64,000 bases of DNA from the NCBI GenBank assembly GCA_965279085.1, contig OZ257149.1, forward strand, positions 3,720,001 through 3,784,000. Direction: 5' to 3'. A model generated the notes under the pieces. That model was not told where the DNA came from and searched no databases. It saw only the letters and a program-made list of their open reading frames with translations. A program made the position numbers and the translations under genes. The DNA is from UBA7672 sp965279085 (GTDB lineage: Bacteria; Pseudomonadota; Alphaproteobacteria; Caulobacterales; Hyphomonadaceae). Within the stretch, counting starts at the first letter, position 1, and each line of letters opens with the position of its first letter. Shown here one piece after another: positions 25,391 to 33,211 of the stretch.

Positions 25391-26170
25391 ATGGCCGCTG
25401 ACAGCTTCCACCAGCAATCCGAAACGATGAACGATGCGTTCCTCTCGGCCCTGGCCGAGAAATGGCGGGAAATGAAGGACGCCCCAGCGGTTTCGGCCGC
25501 AGGTATTGGCTGCCGTCCCGCAAAGGAAGCCGCCGAAATGCGCCGCCTGTGCAGCCTTGCGCAGGCCGCCGGCATGCCGCAGGACGCCGCCGCCCGCATG
25601 TGGCGGTCGCTGTGCGGGGATGTGGCGGTCGCAAGGGGCCTCAAGACGGTTTACGTGGCCGGGGGGGACACGACCCTCTCGGTCGAGTGCGCCCGTGGTT
25701 ACTTCGGCTTCGGCCCGAATGTCGTGCCGCTGGTCGGCATCCGGGACGCGCTCGAGCGGGCGGAAACGACCGCCGGAACACTGGCCTGCGTGCCATGGCC
25801 GGAACATGCCGGGGCTGGCCAGTGGTGGCCCATGCTCAACGAGAACAAGTTCCGCAACCTGGTGATCGTGGCCGGCTGGCCCAGCCTGCCGAGCTCCGCG
25901 GGCGAGACGCCCCGCATGGCCATCGTTGGCCGGATGAGCATGGAATCGTCCGGTTCGGACGACACGCTGGCGACGGCCCATGACGACCACTATTCAGCCG
26001 ACAAACGGCTGAAGGACGTGGGTCTGGAAGCCGAAGTGGTGGCGCGGGCCCGTTCGCTAGCCCTTATCCGCATTTCCGAGTTCGTGGCGGTCGACGACCG
26101 GCGCATCGATCTGGTGCGCAAGGCGGGGCTGGACGGCTTGCGGGTTATCGGGGTACGGCCACGCCCGTAG
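25391..26170 (+). CDS. Chorismate-mutase-like protein of the hisC-tyrC operon
   Basis: About 259 residues from the ATG at 25391 (a GTG at 25379 is also in frame). The early segment GCRPAKEAAEMRRLCSLAQAAGMPQDAAARMWRSLCGD looks like the second half of an AroQ-type chorismate mutase helix bundle. A longer alpha/beta part with WWPMLNENKFRN follows, as in alphaproteobacterial proteins annotated chorismate mutase next to hisC. The canonical first-helix catalytic residues are not evident, so activity is uncertain. It precedes hisC and tyrC on the same strand, which supports an aromatic amino acid role. Confidence 0.6.
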   Translation: MAADSFHQQSETMNDAFLSALAEKWREMKDAPAVSAAGIGCRPAKEAAEMRRLCSLAQAAGMPQDAAARMWRSLCGDVAVARGLKTVYVAGGDTTLSVECARGYFGFGPNVVPLVGIRDALERAETTAGTLACVPWPEHAGAGQWWPMLNENKFRNLVIVAGWPSLPSSAGETPRMAIVGRMSMESSGSDDTLATAHDDHYSADKRLKDVGLEAEVVARARSLALIRISEFVAVDDRRIDLVRKAGLDGLRVIGVRPRP

Positions 26171-26278
26171 AGCGGGGGCATCGCCGACAGGCGGCTCGCG
26201 CGTACTACACCTTATCTGGCGACTGTCCTTTGCGTCCCGGCTGGCCGGAGTGCTGGGCCAGTCCTGTCTGAGGGCGTC

Positions 26279-27373
26279 ATGACCGATCTTCCCAAGCCTC
26301 TGCCGCAACTGGCCGACGTGAACATCTACGTGCCCGGCGAGGCGCCGAAATACACCGGCGGGCCCAGCTACAAGCTGGCTTCAAACGAGAATCCGCTGGG
26401 CGCCTCACCCAAGGCCAAGGCGGCCTACGCAGCCGTGGCGAACCAGCTTGAACTCTATCCCGATGGCTCGGCGCGAGAACTCAAGGCGGCGATCGCCAGC
26501 AAGCATGGGCTCGATGCGAGTCGGATACTGGTGGGTGCGGGATCGGATGAGATTTTCCTGATGCTTGCGCGCGCCTATCTGGGCGCCGGCGATGAAAGCA
26601 TCTGCACGGAACACGCGTTCGCGATCTACCCGCTTTATGCCCAGCAGCAGGGCTCGAAGATCATCGAGGTTCCGGAGAAGAATTTTACCGCGGATGTTGA
26701 TGCGATCCTCGCGGCCGTCACGCCGAAGACGAAGATCGTCTGGCTGGCCAACCCGAACAATCCCACGGGAACCTATATCCCGCACGACGAGGTGAAGCGG
26801 CTGCATGCCGGTTTGCCATCGAACGTTCTGCTTGTGCTCGACGGCGCTTACGCCGAATTCGTGCGCAAGAACGACTACTCTTCCGGCCTCGAGCTGGCGT
26901 CGCAGTTCGAGAACGTGATGATGACGCGGACCTTCTCGAAGCTCTATGGCCTGGCGGCTCTGCGTGTCGGGTGGGCATACGCGCCTGCGCACGTTGTGGA
27001 TGCAGTCGAGCGCGTGCGTAGCCCGTTCAACGTGAACCTAATTGCCCAAGCCGTCGCCATCGCGGCGCTGGAGGACGATGCGTTCAACGAGCTGTCGCTG
27101 GCGCACAACGACAAGGAACTCGTGCGTCTCGGCGCCGGGCTGAGGGCGCTGGGCCTCGAAGTGATCGATGGCGTCGGCAATTTCTGCGTTGCGAAGTTTA
27201 CCGAAACCAAGGGCAAGACGGCGGCGGATGCGCTGGAGTATCTCAAGCAGCACGGCGTCACGGTGCGCGGGCTCAAGGGCTACAAGATGCCGAACCACCT
27301 GCGGATCTCGGTCGGCACCGTGGATGGCAACAACGCCGCGCTGAAGCATCTCAAGGATTTTCTGGGCAAGTGA
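26279..27373 (+). CDS. hisC: Histidinol-phosphate / aromatic aminotransferase
   Basis: 364 residues, fold-type I PLP aminotransferase. Seen: LASNENPLGASPKAKAAY, AGSDEIFLMLARAYL, WLANPNNPTGTYI, DGAYAEF, and the PLP-lysine in TFSKLYGLAALRVGWA. HisC transaminates imidazole-acetol phosphate in histidine synthesis and in many alphaproteobacteria also handles phenylpyruvate and hydroxyphenylpyruvate. Placement before prephenate dehydrogenase suggests a dual or mainly aromatic role. Four bases separate it from tyrC. Confidence 0.93.
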   Translation: MTDLPKPLPQLADVNIYVPGEAPKYTGGPSYKLASNENPLGASPKAKAAYAAVANQLELYPDGSARELKAAIASKHGLDASRILVGAGSDEIFLMLARAYLGAGDESICTEHAFAIYPLYAQQQGSKIIEVPEKNFTADVDAILAAVTPKTKIVWLANPNNPTGTYIPHDEVKRLHAGLPSNVLLVLDGAYAEFVRKNDYSSGLELASQFENVMMTRTFSKLYGLAALRVGWAYAPAHVVDAVERVRSPFNVNLIAQAVAIAALEDDAFNELSLAHNDKELVRLGAGLRALGLEVIDGVGNFCVAKFTETKGKTAADALEYLKQHGVTVRGLKGYKMPNHLRISVGTVDGNNAALKHLKDFLGK

Positions 27374-27377
27374 CCTG

Positions 27378-28307
27378 ATGGCTCCCGTCTTCAAACAGAT
27401 CGCCATCATCGGCGTCGGTCTCATCGGCGGCTCCATTGCGCGAGCTGCGCTGGAGAAGGGCGCGGCGGGCGAGGTCGTGCTGTTCGACGGCAACCCGCAG
27501 GCGCTGAAACGGGCAGGCGAGATCGGCTTCGGCAAACCAGCCGCGACCATCGAGGATGCGGTGCGCCACGCGGATGCGGTGTTCCACTGCGTACCGGTTG
27601 GAGCGATGGCGTCGACGGCGCGGGCTAGCATCGACGCGATGAAGCCGGGAGCGATCCTCACCGACGTCGGATCAGTGAAGGGCAATGTCGCGCGGGATTT
27701 CCGCTCGCTGGGTCGTGGCGATGTGCATGTGATTCCGGGGCATCCCGTGGCGGGAACGGAGAAGTCAGGCCCTGATGCCGGCTTCTCGAGTCTGTTCGAG
27801 AACCGCTGGTGCATCATCACGCCGGAAGCGGGCGGATCGGCGGAATATGTCGAAGCGACCGACAAGCTCGCCGAATTCTGGACGGCGCTGGGTTCGAAGG
27901 TCGAGCGTATGGATGCGCAGCGGCACGATCTCGTGCTCGCTGTGACGAGCCACATTCCGCACTTGATCGCCTACAACATGGTCGCGACGGCCTACGACAT
28001 GGAGGCGGTGACGGAAGGCGAGGTGGTGAAGTTCTCCGCCGCCGGCTTCCGCGATTTCACGCGCATCGCGGCGTCTGATCCGACGATGTGGCGCGACGTG
28101 TTCCTCAACAACAAGGAAGCCGTGCTGGAAGTGCTCGGCCGTTTCGAGGAAGACCTCACCGCTCTGCGCAAGGCCATCCGCAATGCGGACGGGCAGAAGC
28201 TGTTCGATACGTTCACGGAGTCGCGCCGCATCCGCCGCGAGATCATCGATGCGGGGCAGGACACTGCGGCGGCGAACTTCGGGCGGGATACGAGCGAGAA
28301 GTCGTGA
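27378..28307 (+). CDS. tyrC: Prephenate/cyclohexadienyl dehydrogenase
   Basis: 309 residues. Oxidatively decarboxylates prephenate or arogenate toward tyrosine. The NAD-binding Rossmann motif is IAIIGVGLIGGSIARAA. The catalytic region has LTDVGSVKGNV, HVIPGHPVAGTEKSGP and TSHIPHLIAYNMV, each conserved in TyrA/TyrC. There is no chorismate mutase or ACT domain fused to it. Directly follows hisC. The tyrC symbol, rather than tyrA, follows use for cyclohexadienyl dehydrogenases and is not proven. Confidence 0.93.
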   Translation: MAPVFKQIAIIGVGLIGGSIARAALEKGAAGEVVLFDGNPQALKRAGEIGFGKPAATIEDAVRHADAVFHCVPVGAMASTARASIDAMKPGAILTDVGSVKGNVARDFRSLGRGDVHVIPGHPVAGTEKSGPDAGFSSLFENRWCIITPEAGGSAEYVEATDKLAEFWTALGSKVERMDAQRHDLVLAVTSHIPHLIAYNMVATAYDMEAVTEGEVVKFSAAGFRDFTRIAASDPTMWRDVFLNNKEAVLEVLGRFEEDLTALRKAIRNADGQKLFDTFTESRRIRREIIDAGQDTAAANFGRDTSEKS

Positions 28308-28310
28308 GCT

Positions 28311-28706
28311 TCAGGTCGGCGTATCCTGAAACGGCTCAGCTATGATCTGTGCGCCGTCCTCGTAGACGACATAACCGGGACGCTCAGTCTTGATCATTTC
28401 CGAGAAATGACCGTACCGGCCGATGAGCGCAGCAAGTGCTCGCATGTTGTCGAGCTGCTCTGTTGCAGTGGGTTTCAGCCAGGCAATGCCTCGGGTAGCG
28501 CGGCGATAGTAGCCCTTCGAAGTGCTGCGGTTGAAACGTTCGGGCGTTTTTAGATTGCTTTTGAACCATGCGAGCAGATCGGTCAGCTCCGCCCTGTCGT
28601 CCGGTGACAGGTCGTCGCTGCTGACTAATGCGTAAGCTGTCTGAAACAGACCTTCGCGAACGCCGCTTTCGTTATTTGTCTTCTGAAGAACAAATCGAAG
28701 ATACAC
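28311..28706 (-). CDS. Small conserved protein of unknown function
   Basis: 131 residues from a GTG at 28706, chosen because GACAGGGGATACC precedes it and because an ATG at 28751 would overlap plsC. The layout resembles an uncharacterised proteobacterial family: YLRFVLQKTNNESGVREGLFQTAYAL at the start, LTDLLAWFKSNLKTPERFNRS in the middle, RGIAWLKPTATEQLDNMRALAALI and VVYEDGAQIIAEPF at the end. No catalytic motif is apparent. It follows plsC closely and could be the last gene of that operon. Confidence 0.75.
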   Translation of the reverse strand: MYLRFVLQKTNNESGVREGLFQTAYALVSSDDLSPDDRAELTDLLAWFKSNLKTPERFNRSTSKGYYRRATRGIAWLKPTATEQLDNMRALAALIGRYGHFSEMIKTERPGYVVYEDGAQIIAEPFQDTPT

Positions 28707-28719
28707 GCGGTATCCCCTG

Positions 28720-29445
28720 TCAACGTTTCTGCGCCGCGCGGCCTTCCACAACCAACCGCGCTGTCGCCGGGTCCAGCGCCTCTTTCAGACGTTGGGTGAA
28801 GTCGGCGCGCTTCAGGCCTGGCTCGATGGGCTTCAACACCTCAAACACGACACGGCCTGGCTTGCGCAGGAAGCCTGAGCCCTGCCAGCACAGGCCGGTG
28901 TTAAGGGCGACCGGCACGCACGGGATTTCGAGTTCGTTGTACATGAAGATCACGCCGGGCTTCACGTCGGTGGGCGTGTCGGGCAGCTGGCGTGTGCCTT
29001 CCGGAAAGATGACGATCTGCTGGCCCGTGGCGACGCCCTTCTTGGCGGCGGCGAGCATCAGCTTCATCGTCTTCGCGCCGCCGGCGCGGTCGATCGGGAT
29101 GCCGACGCGCGAGGCGTAGACGCCGAACACCGGGATCTTCAGCAGCTCCTTCTTCAGGATGTAGCCGGGGTTCTGGATGAAGAGGAAAGGCGCGATGGTG
29201 TCGTAGGTCGACTGGTGCTTCATCGCGATGAGGCCGCCGCCCTTGGGCAGATGCTCCAGACCGCGAAATTCCGTGTGGATGCCGCAGAAGATCAGGAGGC
29301 CCAGGCGCTGCGCACCGGCCCAGAGGCGGATCCCGCTCATCGCCGCGCCGCGCGAGAAGATCGACACAGGCATGCAGACGATGCCGATCAGCACCATCGT
29401 GAGGTAGAACCAGATAGCGTAGAGCAGCGAGCGGATGAAGGTCAT
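28720..29445 (-). CDS. plsC: 1-acyl-sn-glycerol-3-phosphate acyltransferase
   Basis: 241 residues. Acylates lysophosphatidic acid to phosphatidic acid at the inner membrane. One or two N-terminal membrane segments (SLLYAIWFYLTMVLIGIV), then the HX4D catalytic motif in MKHQSTYD, VGIPIDRAGG, and the FPEGTRQLPD substrate motif, all in the expected order. Its ATG overlaps the stop of the DUF218 gene by one base (TGATG), so the two are coupled. Confidence 0.94.
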   Translation of the reverse strand: MTFIRSLLYAIWFYLTMVLIGIVCMPVSIFSRGAAMSGIRLWAGAQRLGLLIFCGIHTEFRGLEHLPKGGGLIAMKHQSTYDTIAPFLFIQNPGYILKKELLKIPVFGVYASRVGIPIDRAGGAKTMKLMLAAAKKGVATGQQIVIFPEGTRQLPDTPTDVKPGVIFMYNELEIPCVPVALNTGLCWQGSGFLRKPGRVVFEVLKPIEPGLKRADFTQRLKEALDPATARLVVEGRAAQKR

Positions 29446-30047
29446 CACGTCTTTTCCGGTGTCAGCGCCGCGGTGCGCAGGCCGGCGAGGCGATACTTGA
29501 TCCATTCCTCGACCAGCACTTTCGCGGTCGAGGGATCCTTGTACCAGTCGCCGGGGCGGACCTTCGTGGTGATCACGGCGTGCGGGAAGAAATGGCCTTC
29601 GGGCATGGCGCGCTTCAGTTCGAACAGCGCGCGCTCCATGTGGTATTCCGACGTGACGACGATGATGCGGTCGACATTCTTGCGGCGCGCCCAGTCGGCG
29701 ATCTCGTCGCCATTGCCCTCGGTGGAGGCCGCCGCCTTGCCGAGCGTTACGCAGCAATCGATCTTGTCGATGTCGACATTGGCGACCCGGGCGATGTCAG
29801 CCGGCGTCGCGTCGATGTTCACGCCCGAAATGAGGAGCGGGAGGTCCAGCGAGTCCGCGAGCTGAACAGCCGAGATGATGCGGGCGTCCGATGCGCCGGT
29901 GAGAGAGGCGACGGCTTCGGCTTCGACTGGCGGGTCAGGATTTACGGCGCGATCGGCGCGCGCGACGAAGCGCGAGAAATCCCAGCCGGCCACGAGCAGC
30001 ACGGCGGCGAGGACGACAATGAAGGCGCCGAACACAAAACGCATCAA
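29445..30047 (-). CDS. DUF218 / YdcF-SanA-like membrane protein
   Basis: 200 residues with one N-terminal membrane segment (FGAFIVVLAAVLLVAGWDF). The DUF218 pattern is present though not perfect: DARIISAVQLADSLDLPLLISGV, DCCVTLGKAAASTEGNGDEIADWARR and VDRIIVVTSEYHMERALFELKRAM. Relatives act in envelope and peptidoglycan-lipid homeostasis, but the activity is not established. Sits between ftsX and plsC on one strand, with one base between its start and the ftsX stop. Confidence 0.85.
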   Translation of the reverse strand: MMRFVFGAFIVVLAAVLLVAGWDFSRFVARADRAVNPDPPVEAEAVASLTGASDARIISAVQLADSLDLPLLISGVNIDATPADIARVANVDIDKIDCCVTLGKAAASTEGNGDEIADWARRKNVDRIIVVTSEYHMERALFELKRAMPEGHFFPHAVITTKVRPGDWYKDPSTAKVLVEEWIKYRLAGLRTAALTPEKT

Positions 30048-30048
30048 C

Positions 30049-30927
30049 TCAAACCATATCCGACAGCGAGCGCATGACGGTAACTTTCGCGGCCAGCATC
30101 GCGGCTATTCCGGCCACCAGCGGCGACAGGCCCAGTATGAGGCCATCCGCCAACGACAACGACAACTGTGGCAACAACCAGATCTGCTGATCCGACTGCC
30201 TGACCACGAACAGGATGAACGCCGCCGCCCCGAACGCCAAGAGGGCGCCGAGCGCCCCGGCCTGCACGCCAAGCATCAGGAAGCGGCGCTCGAAAAGCCC
30301 TGATATAAAGCCGTCCTTGGCGCCGGTGAGGTGGAGCAGTTCCACGATATCGCGTCTGGCGAGAAGCGTGGCGTGCGTGGCGAAGGCGATGACGGCTAGG
30401 CCCGTGGCGCCGAGAAGCCCTACGGCGATCATGGCGACAAGGCCGGCTGAGTCCGTGGCGCGCTTCACGTCTTCCGACCAGACGATGTGGTCGTCGACGG
30501 TTGCGTTGATGGCGGCGGACTTCAGCGACGCTGCCAAACGTTCGCCAACGCCGCTCTTGCCGGCGGCGCCGGGCGCGGCTTCAGCGGCGATGAGATGGGG
30601 GAGCGGCAGTCCAGCGGGGACGCCGGTGGGGCCGAGCCAGGGGCGGAGCAGCTCTTCCGAATCTTCGCGCGAGAGAGCGCGGGCCGAGACGATGCCAGGT
30701 GTCGCCAGTGTTAGTTCGACGGCGCGGTTTGTGAGCGCTTCATCGCCGCGCACGCGGATGGTGATCTGGCCGGTGACCTGGTTGGTCCATTCATCGGCGG
30801 CGGAATAAGCGGCGCGTGCGACGAGGCCGGAGAGAGCGGCGAGGAAGCACAGTGCGCAGACGACGAAGAACAGCGCGGCTTCACGCGCATCTTCCTTCGG
30901 CAGAACGGGAGCGAGCGATGGTCTCAT
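30049..30927 (-). CDS. ftsX: Cell division protein FtsX
   Basis: 292 residues. Membrane partner of the FtsE ATPase, which activates peptidoglycan hydrolases at the division site. Four membrane segments are seen: one near residue 20-40 (AALFFVVCALCFLAALSGLV) followed by a long periplasmic loop, then three in the C-terminal half (LVAMIAVGLLGATGLAVIAF, QAGALGALLAFGAAAFILFV, LILGLSPLVAGIAAML). The frame is open to 31251, but that is within ftsE. ATG overlaps the ftsE stop (ATGA). Confidence 0.93.
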   Translation of the reverse strand: MRPSLAPVLPKEDAREAALFFVVCALCFLAALSGLVARAAYSAADEWTNQVTGQITIRVRGDEALTNRAVELTLATPGIVSARALSREDSEELLRPWLGPTGVPAGLPLPHLIAAEAAPGAAGKSGVGERLAASLKSAAINATVDDHIVWSEDVKRATDSAGLVAMIAVGLLGATGLAVIAFATHATLLARRDIVELLHLTGAKDGFISGLFERRFLMLGVQAGALGALLAFGAAAFILFVVRQSDQQIWLLPQLSLSLADGLILGLSPLVAGIAAMLAAKVTVMRSLSDMV

Positions 30928-31652
30928 GCCGACGCTGCCGGGGGAGGTTCGGCGGGAGCGGCGACGCGGACGACCATGCCGTCGGCGAGGCGCAGCACGT
31001 CGGTCTTTGCCTTGCGCACCATCTGCAGGTCGTGCGTGGCGATCAGCAGCGTGGTGTTGAGGCGCTTGTTGAGTTCGCGGAAGAGACGGAGCAGGCGGTC
31101 GCCCATTTCCTCGTCGACGTTGCCGGTGGGTTCGTCGGCGATGATGAGGTCTGGCTTCACGACGACGGCGCGGGCGATGGCGACGCGCTGCTTTTCGCCG
31201 CCAGAGAGCGTGGCGGGGCGCGCCTGCAGGCGGTCGCCGAGGCCGACCCATTTGAGGAGTTCGATGACATCATCGCGGTAGGCTTTTTCCGGCTGGCCGA
31301 GGACCCGCAGGGGCAGGGCCACGTTCTCATAGGCGCTGAGATGGTCGAGCAGGCGGAATTCCTGGAACACCACGCCAATGCGGCGGCGGAGGGGGGCGAG
31401 GTCTTTCCGGGGCAGGCGGCTGGTATCGACCCCAAACAGGGAAACCCGGCCCGCTGTAGGTCTTAACGCCAGATAGGCCATTTTCAGCAGTGTGGACTTG
31501 CCCGCACCCGACGGGCCGGTGAGAAAGGTCATGGAGCCGGGCCTGAGAGACAGGGAAACATCAGCCAAAACATCGGCTTCCGGCCCATATGACAGGCCGA
31601 CACGGTCAAAGCGGATGACCGGTTCATCTGAGGTTGTGCCGCGTTCCTGCAT
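30924..31652 (-). CDS. ftsE: Cell division ATP-binding protein FtsE
   Basis: 242 residues, ABC ATPase. Walker A GPSGAGKST, Q-loop GVVFQEFRLLDHLSAYENV, signature LSGGEKQRVAIARA, Walker B LIIADEPTGNVD and switch His in IATHDLQMV. It energises FtsX at the divisome. A Pro/Ala tail ends the protein. Divergent from the zinc-ribbon gene at 31732. Confidence 0.97.
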   Translation of the reverse strand: MQERGTTSDEPVIRFDRVGLSYGPEADVLADVSLSLRPGSMTFLTGPSGAGKSTLLKMAYLALRPTAGRVSLFGVDTSRLPRKDLAPLRRRIGVVFQEFRLLDHLSAYENVALPLRVLGQPEKAYRDDVIELLKWVGLGDRLQARPATLSGGEKQRVAIARAVVVKPDLIIADEPTGNVDEEMGDRLLRLFRELNKRLNTTLLIATHDLQMVRKAKTDVLRLADGMVVRVAAPAEPPPAASA

Positions 31653-31731
31653 GCCTTCCAGTGGCTTACTGTCGTTCAGATTCCAGCCCTAATTGGACTA
31701 TATTAACCGGTTCTGTGATTCCGATAGCGCG

Positions 31732-32667
31732 ATGATCCTCGTCTGCCCGTCTTGCGATACGCGATACTTCGCTGACGACTCCTCCATCGGTAAGGAGGGG
31801 CGGCGCGTGCGTTGCGCGACGTGCGGCCATGCTTGGCATGCAAAACTGCAGGAAGAAGAGGGCGAGCCGGCCCCCGCAGAGGAAACCGGGCTGACCCGGG
31901 AGCAGGTGGAACGGCTGCGCCAGACGGCGGCCGAGAACACCAAGGCCCGCGCCGGCCCACACGCAGAATTCCGCGCCCGCGAACACGCCAAGCGCAAACG
32001 CCACCGCGGCCGGGCCGTGACCATCGCCTGGGCGATCAGCGGCGGGATTTTCGTCGTCGGCATCGGGGCCGCGATCATCTTCCGCAACGAGGTGGCCGAG
32101 GCCTTCCCGCGTGTGGCGTCGATCTATCGCCTCGTTGGGCTGGAAGTGAACCGGTTCGGGCTGACGTTCGAGAATGTCGCTGCGCGGCGCACGTTCGATG
32201 GCACGACGCCGGTGCTGACGGTGACCGGTGCGGTTATCAACGGCGGCGGCGAGTGGCTGGATACGCCGCAACTGCGCGTCACACTGAAGGACGAGTCCGG
32301 GAAAGCGGTGCAGACCTGGACGGACAATTTCGCTGTGCCCTCGCTGGGCCCGAGCGAGCGGACAGAATTCACGTCGCGCTTCGAGGCGCCACCGGTCGAG
32401 ACTTATCGCCTGACGGTGAGTTTCGTGCGGCCCGAAGATGATGGGTCGCTCGGCGATGAGGCGGACGTTCAGGCATCGACCGATGGCAAGGCGCCGGCGG
32501 CGCCTGCTCATGCGACATCGGGCGCCAAGCCGGAGGGCGAACATGCCGAGCCGGGCTGGTCTGGCGGCGATGGAGTTGATGCGCACGAGGTTGCGGGCGA
32601 TGGTCATGCTGCCGCGCCTGTGCCTGAGCCCGTCACCGTCAAGTCCGGGGAGACCGCCGATCACTAG
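31732..32667 (+). CDS. MJ0042-type zinc-ribbon / DUF3426 membrane protein
   Basis: 311 residues. The N-terminus MILVCPSCDTRYFADD with CATCGHAWHA forms the four-Cys MJ0042 zinc ribbon. A charged helix, then one membrane segment (VTIAWAISGGIFVVGIGAAIIF, about residues 98-119) and a DUF3426-like extracytoplasmic domain (VTGAVINGGGEWLDTPQLRVTL) follow, with an Ala/Pro/Glu-rich tail. It is common beside ftsE in alphaproteobacteria; the function is unknown. The ATG at 31732 is used because the ribbon starts there. Confidence 0.87.
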   Translation: MILVCPSCDTRYFADDSSIGKEGRRVRCATCGHAWHAKLQEEEGEPAPAEETGLTREQVERLRQTAAENTKARAGPHAEFRAREHAKRKRHRGRAVTIAWAISGGIFVVGIGAAIIFRNEVAEAFPRVASIYRLVGLEVNRFGLTFENVAARRTFDGTTPVLTVTGAVINGGGEWLDTPQLRVTLKDESGKAVQTWTDNFAVPSLGPSERTEFTSRFEAPPVETYRLTVSFVRPEDDGSLGDEADVQASTDGKAPAAPAHATSGAKPEGEHAEPGWSGGDGVDAHEVAGDGHAAAPVPEPVTVKSGETADH

Positions 32668-32686
32668 CCACTGGGTTCCGGACAAT

Positions 32687-33202
32687 GTGGACGTCCTCCT
32701 CACGGCGGACGATGTCGGCGGGCGTATCGAGAAGCTGGCTGATAAGCTGGCGCCTAAACTCAAGACGGGAAACTGGACGGCGGTTGTGGTCCTGCTTGGC
32801 GCGACGCCTTTCGCGTCGGACCTGATGCGCGCCTTTTCCGAACGCGGGATCGACATCGGCTTCGATGCGCTGTGGCTCGAAAGCTATGCAGATGCGCGGG
32901 AAAGCTCGGGCCGCATGCTGGTGCGCGCGGACGTGGCGCGGCCGGTTGAGGATCGCGGCATCCTTCTGATCGACGATGTGTTCGATAGTGGCCGGACGAT
33001 TGCGTTCGCGCGGGACCACATGATGCACAAGGGTGCTCGCGAAGTGCTCACCTGCGTGTTCGCGCGCAAGCCGGAGGCCGTGATCGAGGGGCTCGATGCG
33101 TGGGCGTGGGATGCGCCCTCGCGCTATCTCGTAGGCTACGGCATGGACGACGCCGGCGCGATGCGCGGGCTTCCGTTCGTTGGGGCAATAAAGGGTGCGT
33201 AG
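32687..33202 (+). CDS. hpt: Hypoxanthine/purine phosphoribosyltransferase
   Basis: About 171 residues. The PRPP-binding loop is in DRGILLIDDVFDSGRTIAFAR, and the family opening VDVLLTADDVGGRIEKLADKL and later WDAPSRYLVGYGMDD fit HPRT-type enzymes that salvage hypoxanthine or guanine. I use the GTG at 32687; an in-frame ATG lies about 80 bases upstream inside the preceding gene, so the true start is uncertain. Follows the DUF3426 gene closely and is convergent to the TIGR02302-like gene. It could also be a xanthine-preferring enzyme. Confidence 0.82.
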   Translation: MDVLLTADDVGGRIEKLADKLAPKLKTGNWTAVVVLLGATPFASDLMRAFSERGIDIGFDALWLESYADARESSGRMLVRADVARPVEDRGILLIDDVFDSGRTIAFARDHMMHKGAREVLTCVFARKPEAVIEGLDAWAWDAPSRYLVGYGMDDAGAMRGLPFVGAIKGA

Positions 33203-33211
33203 GCCCCGGCC